Assembly (NCBI GenBank): GCA_002730855.1
Contig: PCBA01000014.1
Coordinates: forward strand, 1-28,863
DNA from: Gammaproteobacteria bacterium
Lineage (GTDB): Bacteria; Pseudomonadota; Gammaproteobacteria; Magnimaribacterales; Magnimaribacteraceae
Direction: 5' to 3'
DNA length: 28,863 nt
In this document: positions 15,288 to 23,305 of the stretch, piece by piece
Layout of the letters: each line of letters begins with the position of its first letter
How positions within the stretch are numbered: the first letter of the stretch is position 1
The notes under the pieces: model-generated
Database searches by the model: none
What the model was told of the DNA's origin: nothing
What the model saw: only the letters and a program-made list of their open reading frames with translations
Position numbers and translations under genes: made by a program

Positions 15288-15722
15288 ATGAAATTGAATG
15301 AATTAAAGCCTAATCCAAAAAGGATCAAAGCCAGCAAAAGAATTGGTAGAGGTCCTGGTAGTGGTTCAGGAAAGACGAGTGGCAAAGGACATAAAGGTCT
15401 TAAATCTAGGTCTGGAGGAAGAGTAAGGGTTGGTTTTGAGGGCGGACAAATGCCCCTACAAAAGAGAGTGCCCAAGTATGGGTTTTCATCTAGGGTCAAT
15501 AGAAAGAGTGAACAGTTAAGACTAAGTACTCTAGTAAATTCAGGATTATTAGATGTAAGTATAGAGTCTCTAGTTACTGCTAATTTAATAAAAAATGATA
15601 CTAAAAAGGTAAAAATATTTCTAGATACTGATGAATGTACAAAACTGAATCTAAAAGGTATTCATACAACAACTTCAGTAAAGAAAAAGATTGAGGAAGC
15701 TGGAGGGTCTGTAGAAGAATAG
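15288..15722 (+). CDS. rplO: 50S ribosomal protein L15
   Basis: L15 joins late in 50S assembly and threads a long basic arm into 23S rRNA. The 144 residues equal the E. coli length. The N-terminal arm is visible as MKLNELKPNP followed by RIGRGPGSGSGKTSGKGHKG and the GFEGGQMPLQKRVPKYGF motif; the globular C-terminal part is less conserved, as usual. It starts 11 nt after rpmD with AAAGAAG upstream, and secY follows after 2 nt. Confidence 0.97.
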   Translation: MKLNELKPNPKRIKASKRIGRGPGSGSGKTSGKGHKGLKSRSGGRVRVGFEGGQMPLQKRVPKYGFSSRVNRKSEQLRLSTLVNSGLLDVSIESLVTANLIKNDTKKVKIFLDTDECTKLNLKGIHTTTSVKKKIEEAGGSVEE

Positions 15723-15724
15723 TC

Positions 15725-17059
15725 ATGGCAGTTAACCCATCAGCATTAGGTCAAAATAAAGGGCTATCAGAATTGTGGCGTAGACTCAGATTTGTTTTTA
15801 TGGCAATAATAGTCTATAGGGTTGGAACACATATACCTATTCCTGGAATTGATCCTGATAAATTAGCCAATTTATTTCAACAAAATCAAGGTACTTTATT
15901 GGATCTTTTTAATATGTTTTCTGGAGGTGCTCTAGAGAGAATGAGCATAATGGCATTAAATATAATGCCTTATATTACAGCTTCAATAATTATGAGCCTA
16001 GTAGAAGGAACTACACCTACATTAAAGAAAAGATTTAGAGAAGAAGGAGAGGAAGGAAGAAGGTTAAGAACATCGTATGTAAGGTACGGAACAGTTCTTT
16101 TAGCTTTAATACAAGCAAGTGGATTAGCTTTGGGGCTTCAAAATCAAGGATTGGCTTTGACTCCTGGAACTATGTTCCAGATTGTAGCAGTAACTTCATT
16201 AGTATCAGGAACAGTCTTTCTCATGTGGTTAGGGGAGCTAGTTACTGAAAAAGGAATAGGAAATGGCATCTCAATTATAATCTTTTCTAGTATCGTGGCC
16301 GGCTTACCGAGAGCTGTTGGACAAGCTTTTGAAGGAGCTAGGCAAGGTGATATAAATCTGATTATGCTTCTTTCTATAGCTTTAGTCGCAGTTGCTGCAA
16401 TAGCATTTATAGTTTGGATTGAGAGGGGACAAAGAAGAATAACTGTTAATTATGCTAAAAGACAACAAGGCAGAAAAATGGTTCAAGGACAGGCTTCTTA
16501 CCTTCCTATGAAAATTAACCAAGCTGGAGTAATACCTGCAATATTTGCTAGTAGTTTACTTCTGTTTCCTGCTTCTGCTTCTACATGGTTCGGGCAAGGT
16601 GAAGGGTTTGAATGGTTACAAGAAATCGCTCTCGCTTTAGGTCCTGGCCAACCCCTTTATGTCATATTGTTTTCGGCTCTTATAGCGTTCTTTTGTTTTT
16701 TTTATACGGCCTTACAGTTTGATCCAAAAGAGATTTCGGAGAACTTAAGAAGGTCAGGCGCATATATGCCCGGTATAAGACCTGGGGAGCACACTGCAGA
16801 TTATATAGATGGAGTAATGACGAGATTAACCGTTTGGGGGTCAGGGTATTTAATATTAGTTTGTTTAATGCCTCAATTTCTGATTGTTTCAGCAAATGTC
16901 CCTTTCTACTTAGGAGGCACATCTTTATTAATTGCTGTAGTAGTAGTTATGGATTTTATGGCCCAAGTACAGTCTCATTTAATGTCTCATCAATATGAAT
17001 CATTATTAAAAAAGGCAAACTTAAAAGGGTATGGCGGAAATCCTTTGAGTGGAAGGTAA
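15725..17059 (+). CDS. secY: preprotein translocase subunit SecY
   Basis: Central membrane subunit of the Sec translocon; with SecE and SecG it forms the channel through which unfolded proteins cross or enter the inner membrane. The 444 residues (443 in E. coli) are strongly hydrophobic and fit ten membrane segments. The plug/TM2 region SGGALERMSIMALNIMPYIT, the cytoplasmic loop GIRPGEHTADYIDGVMTRLT, where SecA and ribosomes dock, and the end block MDFMAQVQSHLMSHQYES are intact. It lies in the usual spc operon place between rplO and rpmJ, 2 nt after rplO, so it depends on ribosomal protein transcription. Confidence 0.99.
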   Translation: MAVNPSALGQNKGLSELWRRLRFVFMAIIVYRVGTHIPIPGIDPDKLANLFQQNQGTLLDLFNMFSGGALERMSIMALNIMPYITASIIMSLVEGTTPTLKKRFREEGEEGRRLRTSYVRYGTVLLALIQASGLALGLQNQGLALTPGTMFQIVAVTSLVSGTVFLMWLGELVTEKGIGNGISIIIFSSIVAGLPRAVGQAFEGARQGDINLIMLLSIALVAVAAIAFIVWIERGQRRITVNYAKRQQGRKMVQGQASYLPMKINQAGVIPAIFASSLLLFPASASTWFGQGEGFEWLQEIALALGPGQPLYVILFSALIAFFCFFYTALQFDPKEISENLRRSGAYMPGIRPGEHTADYIDGVMTRLTVWGSGYLILVCLMPQFLIVSANVPFYLGGTSLLIAVVVVMDFMAQVQSHLMSHQYESLLKKANLKGYGGNPLSGR

Positions 17060-17062
17060 ATT

Positions 17063-17179
17063 ATGAAAGTAAGAGCTTCGGTAAAGAAAATTTGCAGAGA
17101 TTGCAAGATAGTAAAAAGAAAGGGAACACTTTATGTTATTTGTTCAACAGAACCAAGACATAAACAAAGACAAGGTTAA
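17063..17179 (+). CDS. rpmJ: 50S ribosomal protein L36 (zinc-binding type)
   Basis: Smallest ribosomal protein, 38 residues from ATG 17063. It is the zinc-ribbon (C-plus) form: Cys11, Cys14, Cys27 and His33 supply the ligands. MKVRASVKKICRDCKIVKRK and the RHKQRQG end match the family. It begins 3 nt after secY in an A/T-only gap (AAATTATG). Only 12 nt follow before rpsM. Where a zinc-free paralogue exists in other bacteria it replaces this form under zinc starvation; none is in the window. Confidence 0.95.
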   Translation: MKVRASVKKICRDCKIVKRKGTLYVICSTEPRHKQRQG

Positions 17180-17191
17180 TAGGAGATAATA

Positions 17192-17548
17192 ATGGCTCGT
17201 GTAGCAGGTATAAATATTCCAGACAATAAGCATGCGGAGGTCTCTCTGACTTATGTTTATGGTATTGGAAAAACTAGAGCAATAAATATTTGTAATAAAG
17301 TGGGTGTTGATCCTTCAACAAAAATCTCAGATTTAACTGAAGATAAATTAGAAGCAATAAGAGCTGAAGTCGGAAACAATGTAGTCGAAGGAGATCTTAG
17401 AAGAGAAGTTGCAACAAATATTAAAAGATTACAGGATTTAGGTACTAATAGAGGCATTCGTCACAGAAGACATCTTCCAGTCCGAGGTCAAAAAACTAAG
17501 AATAATGCGAGAACAAGAAAAGGTCCAAAACGTCCTATAAGAAGGTAA
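17192..17548 (+). CDS. rpsM: 30S ribosomal protein S13
   Basis: S13 sits in the 30S head, forms intersubunit bridges with the 50S central protuberance and touches P-site tRNA with its C-terminal tail. The 118 residues equal the E. coli length. MARVAGINIPDNKHAEVSLT, YGIGKTRA with the helix-hairpin-helix, and the basic tail (GIRHRRHLPVRGQKTKNNAR) are typical. TAGGAGATA gives a good ribosome binding site. In E. coli a long leader ahead of rpsM holds the S4-binding pseudoknot; here the gap is only 12 nt. Confidence 0.98.
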   Translation: MARVAGINIPDNKHAEVSLTYVYGIGKTRAINICNKVGVDPSTKISDLTEDKLEAIRAEVGNNVVEGDLRREVATNIKRLQDLGTNRGIRHRRHLPVRGQKTKNNARTRKGPKRPIRR

Positions 17549-17552
17549 GAAT

Positions 17553-17927
17553 ATGGCAACGAAGAAAACTACTAAGAAAAGAGTAAGCGAAGGCGTAGCT
17601 CACATACATGCTTCATTTAATAATACTTTAATAAGTATTACTGATAAGCAAGGAAATACTATAGCCCAGTCAAGCTCTGGTGCTCAAGGGTTCAGAGGCT
17701 CTAGAAAGAGTACTCCTTTTGCCGCGCAAAAGGCAGCTGAAGCTGTAGGAGATAAAGTAAAGATGGTTGGAGTTGAAAGTCTAGAAATACAAGTTAGAGG
17801 TCCTGGATCGGGTCGTGAGTCTGCGATTAGAGGATTAAATTCTAAAGGATTTAAAATTACTAAAATTACTGATGTTACCCCCATTCCTCATAACGGATGT
17901 AGGCCCCCAAAAAGGAGGAGAGTGTAA
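17553..17927 (+). CDS. rpsK: 30S ribosomal protein S11
   Basis: S11 forms the 30S platform with S6, S15 and S18 near the E site. The 124 residues (129 in E. coli) lack a few N-terminal residues and have the conserved core GVAHIHASFNNTLISITDKQ, SSGAQGFRGSRKSTPFAAQ and the end ITDVTPIPHNGCRPPKRRRV. It starts 4 nt after rpsM. Its final codons contain AGGAGG at 17913-17918, nine bases before the rpsD ATG, which serves as the rpsD ribosome binding site. Confidence 0.98.
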   Translation: MATKKTTKKRVSEGVAHIHASFNNTLISITDKQGNTIAQSSSGAQGFRGSRKSTPFAAQKAAEAVGDKVKMVGVESLEIQVRGPGSGRESAIRGLNSKGFKITKITDVTPIPHNGCRPPKRRRV

Positions 17928-18551
17928 ATGGCTAGATATATTGGACCTAAGTGTAAGCTCTCAAGAAGAGAGGGTAGGGATTTGTTGTTAAAAAGCGGAA
18001 TAAGATCATATGACTCTAAATGTAAGTCAGAAACTGTTCCTGGTCAGCATGGAAGGAGTAGAAGGCCTAGGATTTCTGACTATGGAGTTCAGCTTAGAGA
18101 GAAACAAAAAGTTAGAAGAATATACGGTGTAATGGAAAAACAATTTAAAACCTATTACAAGCTTGCTGCCAGAAGGAAAGGAGTTACAGGTGATAACTTA
18201 TTACAAATGTTAGAAAGCAGATTAGACAATATTGTTTATCGTATGGGTTTTGCTACCACTAGGGCTGAAGCCAGGCAACTTGTTAGCCACAAAGCTGTGT
18301 TAGTTAATGAACAAAAGATAAATATACCTAGTTACCAAGTTAATCCCGGAGATGCAATCTCCTTAACAAATGGAGCTCAAGCTCAAAGCAGGGTCCAGCA
18401 GGCTTTAGAGATATCAAAAAACAGAGAGGAATGTGACTGGGTTGAGGTGAATTCTTCTTTATTTAGCGGTGTTTATAAAACTTTGCCTGAGAGATCTTCT
18501 TTGGATACAGATATAAATGAAAATTTAATCATTGAGCTTTACTCAAAATAA
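17928..18551 (+). CDS. rpsD: 30S ribosomal protein S4
   Basis: S4 starts assembly of the 30S body, is part of the mRNA entry site and, in E. coli, represses the alpha operon. The 207 residues (206 in E. coli) start MARYIGPKCKLSRREG. The four-cysteine zinc knot of some bacteria is absent, the usual gammaproteobacterial state. The S4 RNA-binding domain is seen at MLESRLDNIVYRMGFATTRA through QLVSHKAVLVNEQKIN. The ATG abuts the rpsK stop, with a strong AGGAGG inside rpsK. Its autogenous target in the usual place has no room here (see rpsM). Confidence 0.98.
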   Translation: MARYIGPKCKLSRREGRDLLLKSGIRSYDSKCKSETVPGQHGRSRRPRISDYGVQLREKQKVRRIYGVMEKQFKTYYKLAARRKGVTGDNLLQMLESRLDNIVYRMGFATTRAEARQLVSHKAVLVNEQKINIPSYQVNPGDAISLTNGAQAQSRVQQALEISKNREECDWVEVNSSLFSGVYKTLPERSSLDTDINENLIIELYSK

Positions 18552-18565
18552 TTAAAGGAAAAAAT

Positions 18566-19549
18566 ATGACAGATAATTATGACATTATTAAAGACTTTTT
18601 AACTCCAACAGAAATAGTTGTAGAAGAATCTGGACTTACTAGATCTAAGATTGTATTAGAGCCTTTAGAGCAGGGTTTTGGACATACTTTAGGAAATGCA
18701 CTAAGAAGAATAATCTTATCCTCTATGCCTGGGACTGCAGTTTCAGAGGTAAAGATTGACGGAGTCTTGCACGAATACAGCACAATAGAAGGAGTTCAAG
18801 AAGACGTGATAGATATCCTACTAAATCTTAAAGATCTGTCTGTTAGGCTAACAGAAGTAGAAGATGCAGAATTAACTGTGTCTAAGTCGGGGACTGGAGA
18901 TGTTACTGCTGCAGATATTGAGCTGCCTAACGGGGTTGAAATTGTTAATCCTGAGCACCATATAGCTACCCTTAATGAAGAAGGGTCTTTAAATATGACT
19001 TTGCGTGTAACTAGAGGGAGAGGTTTTGTTCCTGTTAAAGCTTTATCTGAAGATGAAGGCCAAGAAACAGGTCTTCTCAGATTAGATGCTACTTACTCAC
19101 CTATTAGAAGAGTAACATATCAAGTTGACAATGCGAGAGTAGAACAAAGAACAAACTTAGATAGACTAACAGTGGATATTGATACAGACGGTACACTTGA
19201 AGCTGAAGAAATTTTAAGGATTTCTGCGACTATCTTACAGCACCAGTTATCGGCTTTCGCAGAACTTGGAAGACTAGAAGAAGTAATTGAGGAAAAGGAA
19301 GAAGCTAAGATTGACCCTATTATGTTAAGACCAGTTGATGAACTAGAATTAACAGTAAGGTCAGCCAACTGTCTAAAAGCCGAAAATATACATTACATTG
19401 GAGACTTAGTTACTAGGATGGAATCTGATTTATTAAGAACACCAAATTTAGGTAAAAAATCTCTTAATGAAATCAAGGAAGTGTTACTTTCTAGAGGCTT
19501 ATCATTAGGGTTAATTCTTGATAACTGGCCACCAGAAACAAATAACTAA
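18566..19549 (+). CDS. rpoA: RNA polymerase alpha subunit
   Basis: Two alpha subunits scaffold RNA polymerase assembly; the C-terminal domain binds UP elements and activators. The 327 residues (329 in E. coli) contain the N-terminal dimerisation domain (GFGHTLGNALRRIILSSMPG at 38-57), a linker rich in Glu and Lys near 238-249, and the C-terminal domain. Arg265, the key UP-element contact in E. coli, falls at the same number here in LTVRSANCLKAENIHYIGD. The end (NLGKKSLNEIKEVLLSRGLS) holds the helix-hairpin-helix. A clear AAAGGAAAA site precedes the ATG, 14 nt after rpsD; rplQ follows after 4 nt. Confidence 0.99.
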   Translation: MTDNYDIIKDFLTPTEIVVEESGLTRSKIVLEPLEQGFGHTLGNALRRIILSSMPGTAVSEVKIDGVLHEYSTIEGVQEDVIDILLNLKDLSVRLTEVEDAELTVSKSGTGDVTAADIELPNGVEIVNPEHHIATLNEEGSLNMTLRVTRGRGFVPVKALSEDEGQETGLLRLDATYSPIRRVTYQVDNARVEQRTNLDRLTVDIDTDGTLEAEEILRISATILQHQLSAFAELGRLEEVIEEKEEAKIDPIMLRPVDELELTVRSANCLKAENIHYIGDLVTRMESDLLRTPNLGKKSLNEIKEVLLSRGLSLGLILDNWPPETNN

Positions 19550-19553
19550 ATAA

Positions 19554-19952
19554 ATGAGACACAGAAAAACTGGTAGAAAATTAAATAGGAATAGTCCTCA
19601 AAGGACTGCCCTAAAAAGAAGCCTGGCTATCTCTATAATAGAGCATGAGTCTGTAAAAACTACTCTTGCTAAAGCTAAAGAGATAAGAGGGTTCCTAGAG
19701 CCTTTAGTTACTTTAGCTAAAGAGGACAACGTTTCTAATCAGAGACTAGCTTATTCTAGATTACGGTCTAAAGAAGCTGTAGCTAAGCTTTTTGGCGAAC
19801 TTGGACCAAGGTATAAAGATAGGCCTGGTGGTTATCTAAGAGTAATTAAACGTGGTTTAAGGGCAGGGGATAAAGCTCCTGCAGCCCAAGTTGAGTTTGT
19901 TAAAGAAGGTAGTAATACGATTGAAGATTTAGAAGAGGCAGCTACCTCTTAA
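19554..19952 (+). CDS. rplQ: 50S ribosomal protein L17
   Basis: L17 lies near the exit tunnel on the solvent side of the 50S subunit and is normally last in the alpha operon, as here. The 132 residues (127 in E. coli) start MRHRKTGRKLNRNSPQRTAL and include VKTTLAKAKEIRGFLEPLVT and GGYLRVIKRGLRAGDKAP; the acidic tail is a few residues longer. Its last 11 bases, stop included, overlap the end of uvrA on the other strand. No ordinary terminator follows; a 6-bp hairpin (19933-19950) covers the stop region of both genes. Confidence 0.97.
   Translation: MRHRKTGRKLNRNSPQRTALKRSLAISIIEHESVKTTLAKAKEIRGFLEPLVTLAKEDNVSNQRLAYSRLRSKEAVAKLFGELGPRYKDRPGGYLRVIKRGLRAGDKAPAAQVEFVKEGSNTIEDLEEAATS
19933..19950. 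terminator. hairpin at the rplQ/uvrA tail-to-tail junction (possible two-way terminator)
   Basis: AAGAGG (19933-19938) and CCTCTT (19945-19950) form a perfect 6-bp stem over a six-base loop. It lies inside both coding ends. Neither strand has a continuous T run just after the stem; on the plus strand the following bases are only T-rich (TTCTTTCTTT from 19961). It may weaken read-through in both directions, but it does not meet the usual rho-independent pattern. Confidence 0.3.
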
Positions 19953-22782
19953 TCGCTAATTCTTTCTTTAGATGTTTTCCAGTATAGGATTTTCGTGACT
20001 TAGATAAGTCCTCTGGAGTTCCGGTAGCAATAATCTCTCCTCCTTCAGATCCTCCTTCCGGTCCTAAATCAATTATCCAGTCGCATGATTTAATTACTTC
20101 CATGTTGTGTTCAATGACTACAACAGAATTTCCATTGTCTCTAAGTCGTTTTAAGACTTTTAATAATAACTCTACATCGTAAACATGTAGGCCTGTAGTC
20201 GGTTCATCTAGTATGTATAAAGTATGATTCGAAGGGCTCTTAGATAATTCTTTCGCTAATTTAACTCTTTGTGCTTCGCCTCCAGACAAAGTAGTAGCTT
20301 GTTGCCCTAATTTTATATAACCAAGCCCTACATCTAGCAAGGTACTTAGTTTCTTCTTAATCGAAGGAATGGAATCAAAAAAGACCGAAGCGTCTTCAAC
20401 GGTCATTTCTAGGACCTCAAATATATTCTTACCTTTATATTTAATGTCTAAGGTCTCTCTGTTGTAACGGTGACCATCACAAACGTCACATTTCACATAG
20501 ATGTCTGGTAGGAAATGCATCTCTACTTTAATAACACCATCACCCTGACATGATTCACACCTACCTCCCCTTACATTGAAGCTAAACCTACCAATCTTAT
20601 AGCCTCTTGATCTTGATTCTTGTGTGCCAGCAAAAAGTTCTCTTAGCGGTGTAAAGAGTTTAGTATAGGTGGCAGGGTTTGATCTAGGAGTTCTTCCTAT
20701 GGGGCTTTGGCTAATTTCTATTACCTTATCTATTTCATTGATACCTGAAAGGTCGGAGAATGGTTTGGCATCTTTTTTTTCAGCTTTAGAAATTAGATTA
20801 GATATTGCAGGGAGAAGGGTATGGTTAATTAATGTCGATTTTCCTGAACCTGATACTCCAGTTACACAAACAAACAGATTTAAAGGCAGTTTTAGGTTAA
20901 CCTCCTTTAGGTTGTGACCCTTGGCCTTTGATAAGGTTAGAACTTTATCTTGATTAACTTTCTTTCTTTTTGAGGGTATTTCAATGGCCCTCTTTCCTGA
21001 AAGATATTGACCAGTAATAGAATCCTCGGATTCAGCAATTTCTTTAGCGGTCCCTTGGGCACAGATTTTACCTCCATGAACTCCGGCACCAGGACCAATA
21101 TCTAGAATATGATCTGCAAACTTCATAGTTTCATTATCGTGCTCTACTACGATAACCGAATTCCCCAAATCTCTGAGTTTGGTAAGGGTCTTCAGAAGTT
21201 TTTCATTGTCTCTTTGATGAAGACCTATTGAAGGCTCATCAAGAATATAAGTAACTCCTACTAACCCAGCTCCAATTTGGCTAGCTAGTCTTATTCTCTG
21301 TGCTTCTCCTCCACTAAGACTTTCAGCACTTCTTTCAAGGGTTAAATAGTTTAGACCAACATCAACTAGGAATTCTAATCTTTCTTTTATTTCTTTAACT
21401 ATTCTGTCAGCAATTTCTTTTTTTGAACCTTCAAGTTTTAGGTTGGAAAAGAAATTGAATGCCTCATCTATGGTAAATGAAGTGATTTCGGGCAGATTAG
21501 TTTTATTAATAAAAATATTCCTAGCTTCTCTTCTTAATCTAGTTCCATAACATTCCTTGCAATCCGACAAGCTTATTAGTTTTGAAAGGTCTTCTCGAAT
21601 GTAATTTGATTCAGTTTCTTTATATCTTCTATTTATGTTGTTTATAACTCCTTCAAATGGGAAGATTCTCTCTACTAATTTCCCTTTTTTGGTTCTCCAG
21701 CTAAAGTTCACAGGCTTCCCTTGGCTGCCATTTAATATTAGGTCTTTTATATCTGGTTGTAGTTTTTTGAACTGTTCGTCTAAAGAAAACTCATACTCTC
21801 TAGAAAGGCATCTTAAAAGATGAAAATGATATTTATGGCTAATATCCCAGCCCCTTATAGCGCCTTCACTTAAGCTTGCTGTTGGTTCATGTATTACTTT
21901 CAGTTTGTCTACATAAGGCTTAACTCCAAGCCCTTCGCAGCCGGAACAAGCACCAGCAGGGTTATTAAAAGTAAAAAGTCTAGGTTCTAAATCAGGAATA
22001 CTATAACCACATTTCGTGCAAGCCATATTAGAGCTGAATATTTTGTCTTCTTCATCTTCTATTAGAAAGATAATTAAGCTTCCTTCTCCTAAATTAAGAG
22101 CATTTTCTACAGATTCAGATAGTCTTAATTTATAGTTGTCATCTATTTTTTCTGGAATTATAAGCCTATCGATGACCGCCTCAATGGAATGCTTTTTATT
22201 TTTGTGAAGTTTAGGAATATCATCTACATCTACAGTGATACCATCAACACGCATCCTCACATAACCTTGTATTTTTAATTCTTCAAACACATGAAGATGC
22301 TCTCCTTTTTGATCTTTAATCATAGGAGAAAGAATCATAAATTTTGTATTAGGTTTAAGTTCTAATATCTTGTCGCAGATCTGGTTAGAGGTCTGTCCTT
22401 CTAATGAAATCGAATGGTCTGGGCATTTTGGTGTTCCCGCCCTAGCAAAAAGAAGTCTTAAGTAGTCATATATTTCTGTAACCGTACCTACGGTTGACCT
22501 AGGATTATGAGAGGTAGTTTTTTGCTCTATAGAAATTGCCGGAGAAAGGCCTTCTATATGATCTACGTCAGGTTTTTCCATCATAGATAAGAACTGTCTT
22601 GCATAAGAAGATAAGGATTCAACATATCTTCTTTGGCCTTCGGCATATAAAGTATCAAAAGCTAATGAAGATTTACCTGAACCAGATAGCCCTGTTATAA
22701 CAACAAGATTATCTCTAGGCAGATCAACATCTATATTCTTTAGATTATGTTGTCTTGCACCTCTTACTTTAATGTGCTTCAT
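19942..22782 (-). CDS. uvrA: excinuclease ABC subunit A
   Basis: UvrA is the damage-sensing ATPase of nucleotide excision repair; its dimer loads UvrB on damaged DNA. The 946 residues (940 in E. coli) have two ABC modules: Walker A GLSGSGKS at 31-38 and GVSGSGKS at 642-649; signatures LSGGEAQ at 489-495 and 832-838; Walker B with ILDEP at 513-517 and 857-861. Zinc ligands are Cys255, 258, 279, 282 and Cys742, 745, 765, 768. The UvrB-binding and insertion domains lie between. It runs against rplQ with an 11-base overlap and is divergent from ssb, as in E. coli, but no LexA-type operator is seen in the 87-bp intergenic space. The start (MKHIKVRGARQHNLKN) is the family start. Confidence 0.99.
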   Translation of the reverse strand: MKHIKVRGARQHNLKNIDVDLPRDNLVVITGLSGSGKSSLAFDTLYAEGQRRYVESLSSYARQFLSMMEKPDVDHIEGLSPAISIEQKTTSHNPRSTVGTVTEIYDYLRLLFARAGTPKCPDHSISLEGQTSNQICDKILELKPNTKFMILSPMIKDQKGEHLHVFEELKIQGYVRMRVDGITVDVDDIPKLHKNKKHSIEAVIDRLIIPEKIDDNYKLRLSESVENALNLGEGSLIIFLIEDEEDKIFSSNMACTKCGYSIPDLEPRLFTFNNPAGACSGCEGLGVKPYVDKLKVIHEPTASLSEGAIRGWDISHKYHFHLLRCLSREYEFSLDEQFKKLQPDIKDLILNGSQGKPVNFSWRTKKGKLVERIFPFEGVINNINRRYKETESNYIREDLSKLISLSDCKECYGTRLRREARNIFINKTNLPEITSFTIDEAFNFFSNLKLEGSKKEIADRIVKEIKERLEFLVDVGLNYLTLERSAESLSGGEAQRIRLASQIGAGLVGVTYILDEPSIGLHQRDNEKLLKTLTKLRDLGNSVIVVEHDNETMKFADHILDIGPGAGVHGGKICAQGTAKEIAESEDSITGQYLSGKRAIEIPSKRKKVNQDKVLTLSKAKGHNLKEVNLKLPLNLFVCVTGVSGSGKSTLINHTLLPAISNLISKAEKKDAKPFSDLSGINEIDKVIEISQSPIGRTPRSNPATYTKLFTPLRELFAGTQESRSRGYKIGRFSFNVRGGRCESCQGDGVIKVEMHFLPDIYVKCDVCDGHRYNRETLDIKYKGKNIFEVLEMTVEDASVFFDSIPSIKKKLSTLLDVGLGYIKLGQQATTLSGGEAQRVKLAKELSKSPSNHTLYILDEPTTGLHVYDVELLLKVLKRLRDNGNSVVVIEHNMEVIKSCDWIIDLGPEGGSEGGEIIATGTPEDLSKSRKSYTGKHLKKELAIKR

Positions 22783-22825
22783 TTATAAAAAGATTTAATG
22801 TTTTGGAACTTAAATAATGAAAAGT

Positions 22826-22835
22826 GATTATAATC
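22826..22835. promoter_or_regulatory. palindromic -10 element shared by uvrA and ssb (candidate)
   Basis: GATTATAATC is a perfect 10-bp palindrome in the middle of the uvrA-ssb gap, so TATAAT reads on both strands: 22829-22834 for ssb (36 nt before its start codon) and 22827-22832 for uvrA on the minus strand (about 45 nt before its start codon). No good -35 lies 16-18 bp away on either side; TTGGAA at 22803-22808 is 20 bp from the ssb -10. Two overlapping promoters could compete for RNA polymerase; this is inference. Confidence 0.45.
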
Positions 22836-22869
22836 TTATTTAATAAATTAACTATGACAAAAAAATGAT

Positions 22870-23301
22870 ATGGCAAGAAGTGGAATAAACAAAGTAATTC
22901 TAGTTGGTAATTTAGGGCAAGATCCTGAAATAAAATATACTGCAGGGGGTGCGGCTGTAACTACATTGAGCATAGCAACCTCAGAATCTTGGAAGGATAA
23001 GGAAACTGGGACAGACCAAGAAAGGACTGAATGGCACAGGGTTGTCATGTGGAGAAGGTTAGCTGAGATAGCTGGAGAATATTTAAAGAAAGGATCTAAA
23101 GTTTATATAGAAGGTCAATTACAAACAAGAAAGTGGGAACAAGATGGTCAAACTCGTTATACCACTGAAGTTATAGCGAGAGACATGCAGTTCCTTGATA
23201 GCAGAGGGTCTCAAGATTCTTCTTATGAAAACACAAATCAAGAAGTTCAGGCCAGTGAAGTTCCGGAAAGTGGTATAACCGACGACGATATTCCTTTTTA
23301 A
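22870..23301 (+). CDS. ssb: single-stranded DNA-binding protein
   Basis: SSB coats single-stranded DNA as a tetramer in replication, repair and recombination and recruits partner proteins through its C-terminal tip. The OB fold is in the N-terminal ~110 residues (INKVILVGNLGQDPEIKYT, then ERTEWHRVVMWRRLAEI and GSKVYIEGQLQTRKWEQDG). The tail ends DDDIPF, the canonical partner-binding tip. At 143 residues the flexible linker is much shorter than in E. coli (178 total). There is no Shine-Dalgarno before the ATG; a nearby ATG at 22865 is out of frame. It converges on fabB with 4 bp between stops. Confidence 0.98.
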   Translation: MARSGINKVILVGNLGQDPEIKYTAGGAAVTTLSIATSESWKDKETGTDQERTEWHRVVMWRRLAEIAGEYLKKGSKVYIEGQLQTRKWEQDGQTRYTTEVIARDMQFLDSRGSQDSSYENTNQEVQASEVPESGITDDDIPF

Positions 23302-23305
23302 GTTA

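Noticed and set aside
22803..22834. TTGGAA/TATAAT as a full sigma70 promoter for ssb
   Set aside because: The 20-bp spacer is too long for a normal promoter; only the -10 was kept as a candidate.
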